A stretch of 64,000 nt of DNA, from the NCBI GenBank assembly GCA_963971305.1, contig OZ020305.1, positions 47,949,750 through 48,013,749 on the forward strand. Reading direction: 5' to 3'. A model generated the notes under the pieces. It did no database searches, was not told the origin of the DNA, and saw only the letters and a list, made by a program, of their open reading frames with translations. This stretch comes from Arcuatula senhousia (taxonomy: Eukaryota > Mollusca > Bivalvia > Mytilida > Mytilidae). Shown piece after piece: positions 12,923-24,600 of the stretch (within the stretch, counting starts at the first letter, position 1; each line of letters starts with the position of its first letter). Made by a program: the position numbers and the translations under genes.

Positions 12923-13655
12923 AACAAGGGGTTGCACTAAGTCGTGCTAAGCATACCCCCACTCGGCCATTCAGAAAACAGGAAGTAGATGACCGACTGA
13001 CCTGGAAAGGGGAGGCACGGTACAACTCATCATGCTAAAGCTGTATACCAAATTTGAAATCAATCCCTTCTCTAGAAGCCGAGAAATCTGTTACGAAAAA
13101 TTGTCTATTTTTGACCCATAAAAAGTCTAAGTCAGCTCGAAAAACAGGAAGTAGATGATGGACTGACCTGGAAAGGGGAGGCACGGTATAACTAATTATG
13201 CTGAAGCTGTGTACCAAATTTGAAACCAATCCATCCTGTAGAAGCTGAGAAATCTGTTACGAAAAATTTCACTTTTCAAATTTTTTACCCTTAAAAGTCT
13301 AAGTCGGCTCGAAAAACAGGAAGTAGATGATGGACTGACCTGGAAAAGGGAGGCACGGTATAACTCATCATGCTGAAGCTGTGTATCAAATTTGAAACCA
13401 ATCCATCCAGTAGAAGCCGAGAAATCTGTTACGAAAAATTTCACATTCAAAATTTTTTTTCCCTAAAAAAGTCTAAGTCGGCTTGGAAAGATGGACTGAC
13501 CTGGAAAGGGTAGGCATATTATAACTCATAATGCTGAAGCTGTGTACCAAATTTGAAACCAATCCATCCAGTAGAAGCAGAGAAATTGAATCGGACGGAC
13601 AGACGGACAAGGTGATTGCAATATAGCCCCCTCTCTTACGAGTGGGGGTATAATT
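12923..13655 (+). mobile_element. TACCCCCACTCG-type satellite-core element, copy 1
   Basis: It starts AACAAGGGGTTGCACTAAG, then GCATACCCCCACTCGGCC. It ends GACGGACAGACGGACAAGG, a short spacer, then CCCCCTCTCTTACGAGTGGGGGTATAAT; the last part is a hairpin and the inverse of the 5' motif. The core has about four units near 168 bp, each with AAAACAGGAAGTAGATGA, GAAGCTGTGTACCAAATTTG and GAGAAATCTGTTACGAAAAA. Copy 2 lies at 22938-23333. Confidence 0.8.
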
Positions 13656-13763
13656 AAACAAATTATGTTCAGCGGTTTCATCCGCAAAATGTTCCTAGAC
13701 CAAAAATGCACATGATCAATCTCCTATCAAAATAGCCTTGCATAGGTAACAAACAGTACTTAA

Positions 13764-14153
13764 AACAAGAGGCTCCCAGGAGCTAATCCCTTTTGGGATT
13801 ACCCAGGAGCTTGAATCACTAACCTGGTCCTTAAGCCATAAGGGTCTCTTTTTGAAGGGGTCAACTAACAACTTAGACCTAACAGAGGCTTTCATGAAGC
13901 ATAATGGACTGAACATTTAAGCAAGCAACAGCTTTTCTTCATCTTCAGTAGTTTTCGTTCTTTAGGGCAAAAAAAATAAAAATAAAATAAAAACACCTGT
14001 TAAGGCCATAAGCGCTGTAAGGGATTATCTGACAACTTCCACCTTATGGAGACTTTTGTAGAGCTTCATGAGCTGACTGAATATTTATGCAAGCAACAGC
14101 TTTTCTCTATCTGCAATAGTTTTCATTCTATAAGGCAACGATATAAACTAGAG
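13764..14153 (+). mobile_element. GCTCACCTGG-type element, 5' fragment
   Basis: It begins AACAAGAGGCTCCCAGGAGC and continues with degraded subterminal and core sequence (AAGCAAGCAACAGCTTTTCT, TTTTCATTCTATAAGGC). Compared with full copies at 19791-21133 and 52013-53370, the 3' half is missing; the sequence passes directly into the large inverted repeat at 14154. Confidence 0.65.
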
Positions 14154-15009
14154 TTATTGTGCATTAATCATAGGCGTGATCGTCCACCAATTCCAACTGT
14201 TCATCTTTTCAAAGTAACTGGCTTGGCAATTTTAAAATTTGCTTAGCCAATTGGTTGAACAGATGAAATCAATTAACAAGAAATTTAAGCAGTGCAGTGC
14301 AGTAAATTAAAATATCTTACCAACTGTTCTGTTTCAGAGATGTAATAATATCTTCAATGTGACTTGGTCATTTCGAAAACAAATAGCCAATAACAATATA
14401 AAAGAATTCCAAAATGTGCAAATTTAATCTTTATAAAGTCTGAGTACCAAAGGGCACATTGTTAATTTAAATCAAAATATATTAATCCTCGTAAGTTCAT
14501 GAAAATTTTTCAAGGCATTATTATTCTTAAGGTATTTTTTATGCTTTAATATGTTCAAGGGAGACAATAATCTGGAGTTTTATATTGACTATCACATTAA
14601 TTGAGTTGACAAAAATTGTTTCCCTTTATTTTATTCAAGTACCCAAATAATCCTTTATTAATAAAATACCTTGCATAATTTCATGCACCTATTATGATTT
14701 ATATTTATTTTTATAAATTAACAATGTGCCTTAAGGTATTCAGACTTTATAAAGATTAAATTTGCACATTTTGGAATTCTTTTACATTTTGTTATTGGCT
14801 ATTTGTTTCTGAAATGACCAAGTCACGTTGTAAATATTATTACATCTCTGAAACAGAACAGTTGGTAAGATACTTTATTCATTAGCACTGCACTGCTTAT
14901 TTTTCTTGTCAATTGGCTAAGCAATTTTTAAAATTGCCAAGCCAGTTACTTTGAAAAGATGAACAGTTGGAATTGGTGGACGATCACGCCTATGATTAAT
15001 GTACAATAA
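14154..15009. repeat. Large inverted repeat of about 855 bp
   Basis: The left arm starts TTATTGTGCATTAATCATAGG; the right arm ends CCTATGATTAATGTACAATAA. The arms share long paired stretches in inverse order: the CGTGATCGTCC block, GAACAGTTGG(T)AAGAT, TGTAATAATAT / ATATTATTACA, and the CAAATTTAATCTTTATAAAG block. They run for some 300 bp each, with a weaker AT-rich centre near 14560-14620. No gene lies inside. It may be a foldback or hairpin DNA element inserted at the broken edge of the neighbouring satellite-core fragment; a target duplication was not clear. Confidence 0.75.
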
Positions 15010-15010
15010 T

Positions 15011-15540
15011 ACTAAAGTATGTTTCGCCTGCTGCACCATTGGAATACCTAGTTATTCAACGTTCATTTATTGATTCTCACCTGTTGGAATAATAACAAAA
15101 TGCATTAAAAGTTTATCTAGGCTTTGAGTTCTTGAGATCAGAAGTTATAAAGTCAAGATCATATAATTGGCAGGTGACTTTAAATAACACTTTCCCGTGG
15201 ACCAAAAAGCGATAGATATCATAGTTATTGAGACAGGTCAAATCCAACAGTCATTTAGTGTAGAAGAGAGGTCAATGTCAGATGAAATGGTGACAAACAT
15301 CTTACAAAAAAGTTTTTGGCCTGAAAACAAACTAAGCTTACAGAGTCATTGGAGCCTGAAGATGGGGTCAGGGTCACACAGCATGGTGACAGTTGCGTAG
15401 ACCATAACCTCAACTTTCTGTATACCCATTATCAGATGCCTAGCTTTTATACTTTTCAAGCAAGTGTCTTACAAAAAAGTTTACCCTGCGGCCAGAAAGT
15501 AATACCTGTCTGGCATTCCGCGACTATTTGTTGCAAAAGG
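15011..15540 (+). mobile_element. TGTCTCGCC-type element, degraded copy with 182-bp-type core
   Basis: The 5' side reads ACTAAAGTATGTTTCGCCTG; the 3' side GTAATACCTGTCTGGCATTC then CGCGACTATTTGTTGCAAAAG, a decayed version of the family hairpin. About one and a half core units are present (GGTGACAGTTGCGTAGACC, CAGATGCCTAGC). Its 3' end abuts a 3' fragment of a different family. Confidence 0.6.
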
Positions 15541-15846
15541 GCCATAACCTCTATTAGGGGTCACCTGACAATTTCGACCCAATGGAGACTGTTGTAGAGT
15601 TTTAGATTCTGAAGAGCCTAAGATCCTTAAGATTTTTACTATCTGTTATGAGCCATTTTTTACCCTATATTCTATTTCTAGTAACAGCGGCCATGTTTTT
15701 ATCTAATCTTTTCAAAATGAAGATCGTTTGTTGTCAACATGTCATAAATCATTCCTGCAAATTTTCAGTTAAATTGGTTCATTTGTTAACAGACCACGAC
15801 AACAGACACATATTGATGGCATAAATTAACTCACATAGCCTTACGC
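15541..15846 (+). mobile_element. GCTCACCTGG-type element, 3' fragment
   Basis: It shows the last core unit (GGCCATAACCTCTATTAGGG, CAATTTCGACCCAATGGAG), the AACAGCGGCCATG block and TTGTTGTCAACATGTCAT, and ends near AACTCACATAGCC, where complete copies have the GCTCACATGGCC hairpin. It is joined head to tail to the preceding TGTCTCGCC-type copy. Confidence 0.6.
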
Positions 15847-15929
15847 AAAATCTTGGGTTTCAGACAAATTCCATCCAAAAACAGTTCCTATGACATAAAT
15901 GTAAGTCAATGAATGGCAATGACCTTTAT

Positions 15930-16545
15930 AACTAGTGTGGCCACCTATAAGTATGTCTCAGCTGCCAGCACAATCACTAAGATCAACTACCTTAGCTTTC
16001 AATTCTTGATATAAACACAAAAGGTGTCTGTATACCCAATATAAGATGCCTACCTATTTTAATTTTCAAGCAATTTATTGTCCACAAAAAGTATTACAAA
16101 AAGTTTACGACCTGAAAAAAGACCTAAGTTCACAGAATCACCGGAGCCTGAAAATTGGGTCAGGGTCACACGGCATGGTGACAGTTGTGTAGACCATAAC
16201 CTGAACTGTCTGTATACCCAAATTCAGATGCTTAGCTATTATACTTTTCAAGAGATTCATTGTCCACAAAAGTCTTACAAAAAGTTTTCGACCTGAAAAA
16301 AAGACCCAAGTTTACAGAGTCACCGGAGCATGAAAATGGGGTCAGGGTCACACGGCATGGTGACAGTTGTGTTTAACCTGAACCGTCTGTATACCCAATA
16401 TCAGATGCCTAGCTATTATACTTTTCAAGCAATTCATTGTCCACAACATTGTCTAACAAAAAAGTTTACGCTGCCTTCGCCCACCGCTGGAAATAAATAC
16501 CTATGTCTCGCCTACTGCGACTATTTGTCGGAGAAGAGACAAAAA
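15930..16545 (+). mobile_element. TGTCTCGCC-type element with 182-bp core
   Basis: It starts AACTAGTGTGGCCACC, then AGTATGTCTCAGCTGCC. Two to three core units follow (CTGTCTGTATACCCAA, GGTCACACGGCATGGTGAC, TTTTCAAGCAATTCATTG). It ends with CTATGTCTCGCCTACTGCGA and a partly decayed hairpin before AAAAA. Confidence 0.7.
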
Positions 16546-17103
16546 TTTGTTTCATCAAAATGTGTTTGGGATACCATCAGCTATATATAGTGACAAATTA
16601 AACATTCTTTTGTACTACAAAATTTTGTATAATTTGTTCAGTTGTTTCATTGAAGTTTACTGTGATAGAATACTAAGTATCTACATCATGTTGCAGGAAG
16701 CAACAAAAATCTACAAAGGAATTTAGAATTTCTGCCCCTGAAACCAAATTTTAGCCTTATTTTTCAAGAACTGATGACCTTGACTTTAAACTGTTGACCC
16801 AAAGAGCAATAGAGCCTTAGATGTCTTCATTACCTCAAAAACAAAATGTGTTTTAATCTTTCATTAAACTCCATGAATTCAGTCAGTTACAGTCTAGAAT
16901 TTTTACTTTCAATTCTCTAAGTTTTCAAAACTTTCAATTTTCACCTTTGGCAAAAGACATCTTTTACTGTCAAGTTTTAATAAGTGCAAGTTTCATGAAA
17001 CTAACTACAGGAAATAGTGACCTTCATGTTTAAGCTATTGACCATTAAACTAAATCATTTCTTCTTCCCCTGATAAGCTTAAATCATATATATATGTATG
17101 TAA
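16546..17103. other. No gene seen
   Basis: AT-rich sequence between two satellite-core elements, with no reading frame or repeat that I can assign. Confidence 0.4.
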
Positions 17104-18290
17104 AACTAGTCGAAGCAGCCACGCTGCATATCCCCGCACTACTCTGGTGTTTGATAGTATAAGGGCAAATAATTTAAAGAAATAAACTATGACTATAATG
17201 AGCATTACTAGTACTATAAAATGAATATGTATTAAAATAAGACTTTTCCCTGGTAGTAGGAGTGATAGTAATGTTAAGAATTATGCATCATCATGACAAA
17301 GGAAAAATGTGCCCTTAAGCTACCTATGCAGCCCAGCCCCTAAGGGCATTATCAAAATTCCAAAACCTTCAGCAGAATCTACATCTATAGTGCAACTACT
17401 GAGCTAAGTTTCAGTTCCATATTCAAAATAACCTGGGAGGAGTTGCGTGAGGAAAGAATAATGTGCCCTTTGGCTACCTATGCAGCCCAGCTCCTAGGGG
17501 CCATATCAAAATTCTAAAACCTTTGGCAGAATCTACGTACATAGTGCAACCACTGAGCCAAGTTTCAGTTCCATATTCCAAATAGCCTGGGAGGAGTTGC
17601 GTGACGAAGAATAATGTGCCCTTAGGCTACCTATGCAGCCCAGCCCCTAGGGGCGATGTCAAAATTTGGAAACCTTCGGCAGAATCTACATCCATAGTGC
17701 AACTACTGAGCCAAGTTTCAGTTCTGTATTCCAAATAACCTGGGAGGAGTTGCGTGACGAAGGAATAATGTGCCCTTAGGCTACCTATGCAGCCCAGCCC
17801 CTAGGGGCCATATCAAAATTCCGAAACCTTCGGCAAAATCTACATCCATAGTGCAACTACTGAGCCAAGTTTCAGTTCTGTATTCCAAATAACCTGGGAG
17901 GAGTTGCGTGACGAATGAATAATGTGCCCTTCGGCTACCTATGCAACCCAGCCCCTAGGGGCCATATCAAAATTCCGAAACCTTCGGCAGAATCTACATC
18001 CATAGTGCAACTACTGAGCCGTTTCAGTTCTGTATTCCAAATAACCTGGGAGGAGTTGCGTGACGAAGGAATAATGTGCCCTTAGGCTACCTATGCAGCC
18101 CAGCCCCTAGGGGCAATATCAAAATTCCGAAACCTACGGCACAGTCCCCACCCACAATGCAATCAATGACCCAAGTTTCATCTTTCTACTCCCAGTGGTT
18201 ACTGAGATTATCCTGGACATTAACGCCATACGTACGTACATCGAACAGCAAAACATTATCCCCGCACTTTCGCTAGCGCGGGGATAATTA
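17104..18290 (+). mobile_element. TATCCCCGC-type element with six core units of about 154 bp
   Basis: It starts AACTAGTCGAAGCAGCC, then GCATATCCCCGCACTAC. It ends ATTATCCCCGCACTTTCGC and GCGCGGGGATAATTA, a hairpin that inverts the 5' motif. Core units begin near 17305, 17459, 17611, 17765, 17919 and 18071 with AATGTGCCCTTAGGCTACC and include GAGCCAAGTTTCAGTTC and GGAGGAGTTGCGTGACGAA. Unit-to-unit identity is high, suggesting recent expansion. It lies downstream of the ribosomal protein gene. Confidence 0.85.
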
Positions 18291-18362
18291 ATTAATTTCT
18301 ATTCAGGTGATGAAGTTATGATTTGGAAATGGATAAATGGACAACAGAAAGCGGAATCTATA

Positions 18363-18571
18363 CTGTAAACCAATTTATTTTCACAACTACAATATTTCAC
18401 ATTTCACTGTCAAAGAGCAATTTTGCAGCTATTTTTTGTGTGTGATTCTTGGTAAACACCAATAATGTTACTATGAAAATGAGTTTGTTTGCAATGATAT
18501 ATTTTCCCTAATTACTTCTCCTCTCGAAATCTGCGAATATAAATCATTCGCATAAATAAGTTGGTTTACAG
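18363..18571. mobile_element. 209-bp MITE with TA target duplication
   Basis: The ends CTGTAAACCAATTTATTTTC and the inverse ..AAGTTGGTTTACAG are flanked by TA on both sides (18361-18362 and 18572-18573). This is the usual signature of Tc1/mariner-type non-autonomous elements. Non-coding. Confidence 0.7.
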
Positions 18572-18593
18572 TAGTCCCCTTCCCAAGATGAGT

Positions 18594-18610
18594 TGGGGGG
18601 GGGGGGGATA
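18594..18610. repeat. Poly-G tract
   Basis: A run of about 14 G lies just downstream of the L17 stop on the opposite strand, so it is a C-run in the transcript if the 3' untranslated region reaches it. Likely length-polymorphic. Confidence 0.7.
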
Positions 18611-18660
18611 ATAACAGAGAGTATCAAGTAAGAAGAATGAACTACCAATAATTTATTTAT

Positions 18661-21600
18661 TTAGTCTCTCATCATAAGTTTTTGTTTTTTAAGTTTTTTC
18701 TGAGAAACCTTCTTCTTGGCTGGTTCTTCCTCAGTGCCACCTGGTTTTGGTACTGCGATTTCTCTCTCTGCCAAGATAACTTCAACGTGGCAGGGGCTGC
18801 TCATGTATGCTGAAAAACACAATTCAATAACCATGTTGTAGAAATAAACTATATTAAGTATCATGAGAAATTTTCAGTATGTTTAGTAAATGTAACGTAC
18901 ATTTTAGTGGTGCAGAATTAATAGACGTAAGATGGGAAGGAGTTAGTTCAGGAAGGGATGAAATCTGTCCCAAATTTGCACACAATTGTCAAGCTTTGAA
19001 CCATCTTCATAAATTTGATTAAGTCATTGGAATGTGTTACAATGGAAGTTGATCTCTCTGATCAGTTTAAACTAACATCTATGGAGAGATTATCTTGTTG
19101 TATGAAGGAAAATTTTCCAAGTATAAAAGACTTACCTGTTGAAAATTTCACCTTAGCATGATAGCTCAAAAATGGTTTTAATGCAAAAGAAAATGTGCAA
19201 AATAAATGTTTTCGGTAGTTTTTGCTAAAAACAGATGTGGGCGCATGTATGTTCAACAAAGATCTTTATATATATGTTGTAACTAACTGTTTTACACAAA
19301 ATATATAAAGATGAACAATGAACATGCATGCGCCTAATGTTAAAAACGTCAAAAACTTGCCAAAATATTAAGTATTTAGTACTTATTTACAAGTTTCCCT
19401 TCTTTTATCCGACTTTTCGTAGCTTTTGTGATTACAGATGTTTACTTTTATGTGAAAAAGAAATTGAACGAACAAAAATATATATTGAAGAATGTGAAAT
19501 ACATCTCAAACTGTACTTTTAGCATACCTCAAAATTTGAGGCCAATATGCCCCCTTATCGGACTAACTCCTTTCATAACATCATACAATTAAAGCTCCGT
19601 TTTCTCCTAGCTGTTGAATATTTCCTAAATAGTTTTTTATTCCTTAAATTACAGGATTTCAAAACATATTTTGCGGAATTTTTAGAAGTTAAGGCCATCC
19701 TTAAAAAATTATTTGTTTGCTGTTTACCTACTCACATTTTTCAATGTGAGTAGGTAGGTAGGTGAATTTTTTTTTTTTCTGAAAAAAGCAAACAAGAGGC
19801 TCCCAGGAGCCTGAATCGCTCACCTGGTCTTGATGTTGACCCTATACTTTTGTAGAGCTAAATGAGCTGAACATTTAAGCAAGCAACAGCTTTTCTCTAC
19901 CTGCAATAGTTTTCATTCTATAGGCCAAAAACACCATTTTTCACCTATAAGGGGCCATAACCCCTGTAAGGAGTCATCTGACAACTTTGACCCTATGGAG
20001 ACTTTTGTAGAGCTATATGAGCTGAACATTTAAGCAAGCAACAACTAATCTCTATCTGCAATAGTTTTCATTCTGTAGGCCAAAAACATTAAAAATCGCT
20101 TTTTTCAGGGGCCGTAACCCCTATAAGGGGTCATCTGACAACTTCGACCCTATGGAGAATTTTGTACAGCTAAATAAGCTGAACATTTAAGCAAGCAACA
20201 GCTAATCTCTATCTGCAATAGTTTTCATTCTGTAGGCCAAAAACATGAAAAATCAAATCGCTATTTTTCATGGACCGTAACCCCTATAAGGGTTCATCTG
20301 ACAACTTGGACCCTATGGAGAATTTTGTAGAGCTAAATGAGCTGAACATTTAAGCAAGCAACAGCTAATCTCTATGTGCAATAGTTTCCATTCTGTAGGA
20401 CAAAAACATGAAAAAACGCTATTTTTCAAGGGCCGTAACCCCTATAAGGGGTCATCTGACAACTTCGACCCTATGGAGACTTTCGTAGAGCTAAATGAGC
20501 TTAACATTTAAGCAAGCAACAGCTAATCTATATCTGCAATAGTTTTCATTCTGTAGGCCAAAAACATGAAAAGTGGCTATTTTTCACCTTTAAGGGGCCG
20601 TAACCCCTATAAGGGGTCATCTGACAACTTCGACCCTATGGAGACTTTCGTAGAGCTAAATGAGCTAAACATTTAAGCAAGCAACAGCTAATCTCTATCT
20701 GCAATAGTTTTCATTCTGTAGGCCAAAAACATGAAAAAATGCTATTTTTCACCTTTAAGGGGCCGTAACCCCTATAAGGGGTCATCTGACAACTTTGACC
20801 AAATAGAGACTTTTGTAGAGCTTTTGATGCTGAATCAGTAGCGTGGCCTCAGATTTCCTCTATCTCTTATACTTTTTGATTTATAAGCCAAAAACAGTAG
20901 TCTGACCCCCCTAGTCTATTTTTAGCAACGGCGGCCATGTTTTTTTATCAAAGCATTTCAAAATGAGGATCGTTTGTTGCCAACATGTCATATATCATTC
21001 CTGCCAAGTTTCTGTTAAATTGGTTCAGTGGTTTCAGAGGAGAAGATTTTTGAAATTGTTAACGGACGACAGACGACGACGGACGCATAGTGATGGCATA
21101 AGCTCACATGGCCTTTGGCCAGGTGAGCTAAAAAGTGCCTTATTTTTTAAGAAAGTATGCTAAAAATAGAATTAAAAAAAATTATTCCCAGAGAGGGTGA
21201 TAAAAATTTTTGAGTCGGTAGGTTTCACAGTGAGTTGGTCGAAAAACAGCAAACCAACAATTTTTTAAGGACGGCCTAATCAAAGCTGATTATTTAACCA
21301 ATTTTGGTTCTAACTGAACCTACTCCTGAACTTGGTTGTTCTTTTAAATTCTTTCATATAAATACTGGACCATTGGCAAATACAAATAAATGTTTCAATT
21401 CTTTTATGGTATTATTTCATGTGATTTATTGACTGAAGACACATGATAAATGTTCTAGTCTTCATCATTAGGCCAAGAGTATAGTACTTACGGTTAATGC
21501 GACCATGAGCTCTGTATGTTCTTCTTCTCATTTTGGGGGCTTGGTTGACCATAATGTGTTCAATTACTAAATGATCAACATCCAGACCCTGTTCAAATAA

Positions 21601-24600
21601 AAAATAAAAAGTTTTTTTTATGTAAGGCCAATGTAATTCTCATCCCTTCTACACCATTTTTTTTTTCAGCAGCCAAAAAATAAAACAAGTGTGGCCACTA
21701 AAAGTATGTCTCGCCTGCCGGCACCATCACTAAAATCAACTACCTAAGCTTTCATTTCTTGATATAAACACAAAAAGTGTCAGTATACCTAATAACAGAT
21801 GCCTAGTTATTATACTATTCAAGCAATCCATTATCCACACAAGTATTACAAAAAGTTTTCTGTCTGAAAAAAGACCTAAGTTCACAGAGTCACTGGAGCA
21901 TAAAAATGGGGTCATGGTCACATGGCATGGTGACAGTTGCGTTGTCCTTAACTGCAACTGTCTGTTTACCCAATATCAGATGCCTAGCTATTATACTTTT
22001 CAAGCAATTCATCTTCCATAAAAGTCTTACAAAAAAGTTTTTTGGCCTGAAAAACACCTAAGTTCACAGAGTCACTGGAGCGTGAAAATGGGGTCAGGGT
22101 CACACAGCATGGTGACAGTTGCATGGACCATAACCTAAACTGTCTGTATACTAAATATCAGATGCCTAGCTATTATACTTCTCAAGCAATTCATCGTCCA
22201 CAAAAGTCTTACAAAAAAGTTTATGGCCTGAAAAAAGACCTAAGTTCACAGAGTCACTGGAGCGTGAAAATGGGGTCAGGGTCAAACGGCATGGGGACAG
22301 TTGCGTAGACCATAACCTGAACTGTCTGTATTCGAAATATCAGATGCCTAGCTATTATACTTTTCAAGCAATTCATCGTCCACAAAAGTCTTACAAAAAA
22401 GTTTACGGCCTGAAAAAAGACCTAAGTTCACAGAGTCACTGGAGCGTGAAAATGGGGTCAGGGTCAAACGGCATGGTGACAGTTGCATAGACCATAACCT
22501 GAACTGTCTGTATACCAAATATCAGATGCCTAGCTATTATACTTTTCAAGCAATTCATCGTCCACAAAAGTCTTACAAAAAAGTTTACGGCCTGAAAAAA
22601 AACCTAAGTTCACAGAGTCACTGGAGCGTGAAAATGGGGTCAGGGTCAAACGGCATGGTGACAGTTGCGTAGACCATAACCTGAACTGTCTGTATACCAA
22701 ATATCAGATGCCTAGCTATTATACTTTTCAAGCAATTCATTGTCCACAAAAGTCTTACAAAAAAGTTTACGCCGCCGCCGTCGCCGGAAAGTAATACCTA
22801 TGTCTCGCCTTCCGCGACTATTCGTCGCAGGCGAGACAATAAAATTAATTTTGATATTTTTGCAAAGACAATCAACCCTACATACTTTCAGCAAATTCCA
22901 TTCAGCAGGAGTTGTGATCACAGTGTTCCAATGACCTAACAAGGGATTGTACTTAGTCTTGCTAAGCATACCCCCATTCGACCATTCAGAAAACAGGAAG
23001 TAGATAGCCGACTGACCTTTAAAGGGAATGCACTGTACAACTCATCATGCTTAAGCTGTATACCAAAATTAAAATTCATGCCTTCAGTAAAAGCTCAGAA
23101 ATCTGTTATGAACAATTTTCAATTTTTTACCCTTACAGTTGGCTTGGAAAACAGGAAGCAGATTACCAACTGACCTAGAAAGTAGAGGAAATGTACATCC
23201 CGACATACTTAAGCTGTTTACCAATTTTGAAATGAATCACTTCAGTAGAAGCCGAGAATTTGTACTGGACAGACAGACAGACGGACAAGGTGATTGCAAT
23301 ATAACCCCCTCTCTTACGAGTGGGGGTGTAAAATGCAGAAAGTCAATCAGGTCCCATAACTCCTATAAAATGCTTTGCAACACATTTCAGGCAACATAAA
23401 AAAAGCCAGATTTCATTTAACAGGAAGTAGGTGAGCGTAAGACTTGAAATTCAATCCAACTATACTACATATCAAATATATCATGAGCCTGTGATTTAGT
23501 ACTTGCTAAGAAATTTTTTATTTGGTTTCCAACCTGCCTGCCACTCAAATTTTTTTAACATGGCATTCACTATGAAATCTGGCCAAAAATAGCATGGGTC
23601 TTGGATTCAGACAGGCAATCAAATAGAAATCTCTGCAGAATACAGACAGGACCTTTGTTTCTGAACATATACCTTGTACTCAGCATTGCTTTCAGCATTT
23701 TTCAACAATTGTAGAAGAAATTCAGCACTCTTCTTTGGCCATCTTCCTTGTGTTGTATTGAACTGCTTAGCCTGTAGGATTTGAAGAAGACAAATGCAGT
23801 TTTATAACAAATATCAATTGGTCTATAGTTTTTTAATAGATTTTGTACAAAAAATAACATAAACAAGCTAGTTCAAAACAATACCTGCTAAAAGTTCACT
23901 GAAGAATGTTTTGCAAGATTCTACAAGAAGCAGTGTAAGTTTGATTGTGAGCATGTATGTGCATGTAGTTTGTAGCATATGATCTATGAACCTTAGATTT
24001 ACAACACAGTCTGGATGTGGTAGCCTTTAATTTTGTATTTTGTGAACCTCAGATCTTTCAAAATCTAAAATGGCAGGATTGCGTTTAACAGGGGTAGGTG
24101 AGCTACAAACTGAATTACAATCCCAAAGTATGGGACCCATGGCAATGCTGATATATCAAGGGGTTGTGATAAGTAGTTGTTGAGAAAACAGTTATCAAAA
24201 TATTTCATCCACCCACCAGACATTCAGCATTTCATAATCCAGATTTTTCACTCTGTGAAATCCAAACATGAATGTATTGTACTGGAGCTACAATGCCATT
24301 TATTTTTGGACAAATGGTTGCTTTTATACCTGAGCATGTCTTCCAACACAATGACAGAATCTTCTGAAGGGTACAATTTCTTTCTTGCCAATAACATTCT
24401 TCAAATATCTGGTAGCCCTCTTCACATGCATGTGCTTAATGGCCTGAGCAGTCTCTCTAGTGTTCTACAAAATAATAAATCATTCTAAGGATACTTTTAT
24501 TGCAAATTTATCAATACTTTCAAATCAAACATATAATTTCTGTTGCACACAAAAACTAACCTTATTAGAAGTTTAATACAGAAGTACTTGTTCTGATTAC

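Noticed and set aside
12763..13038. Open frame of 91 codons on plus
   Set aside because: It runs from unique sequence into the TACCCCCACTCG-type element; no start context, no domain.
17305..18130. Regular repeats that might suggest a CRISPR array
   Set aside because: Units are about 154 bp, contiguous and without unique spacers; the genome is animal. They are satellite cores.
21440..21480. Box C-like AATGATGA on the minus strand in L17 intron 5, as for an intronic snoRNA
   Set aside because: No CTGA box D at a fitting distance and no terminal stem. Ribosomal protein introns often host snoRNAs, but none is supported here.
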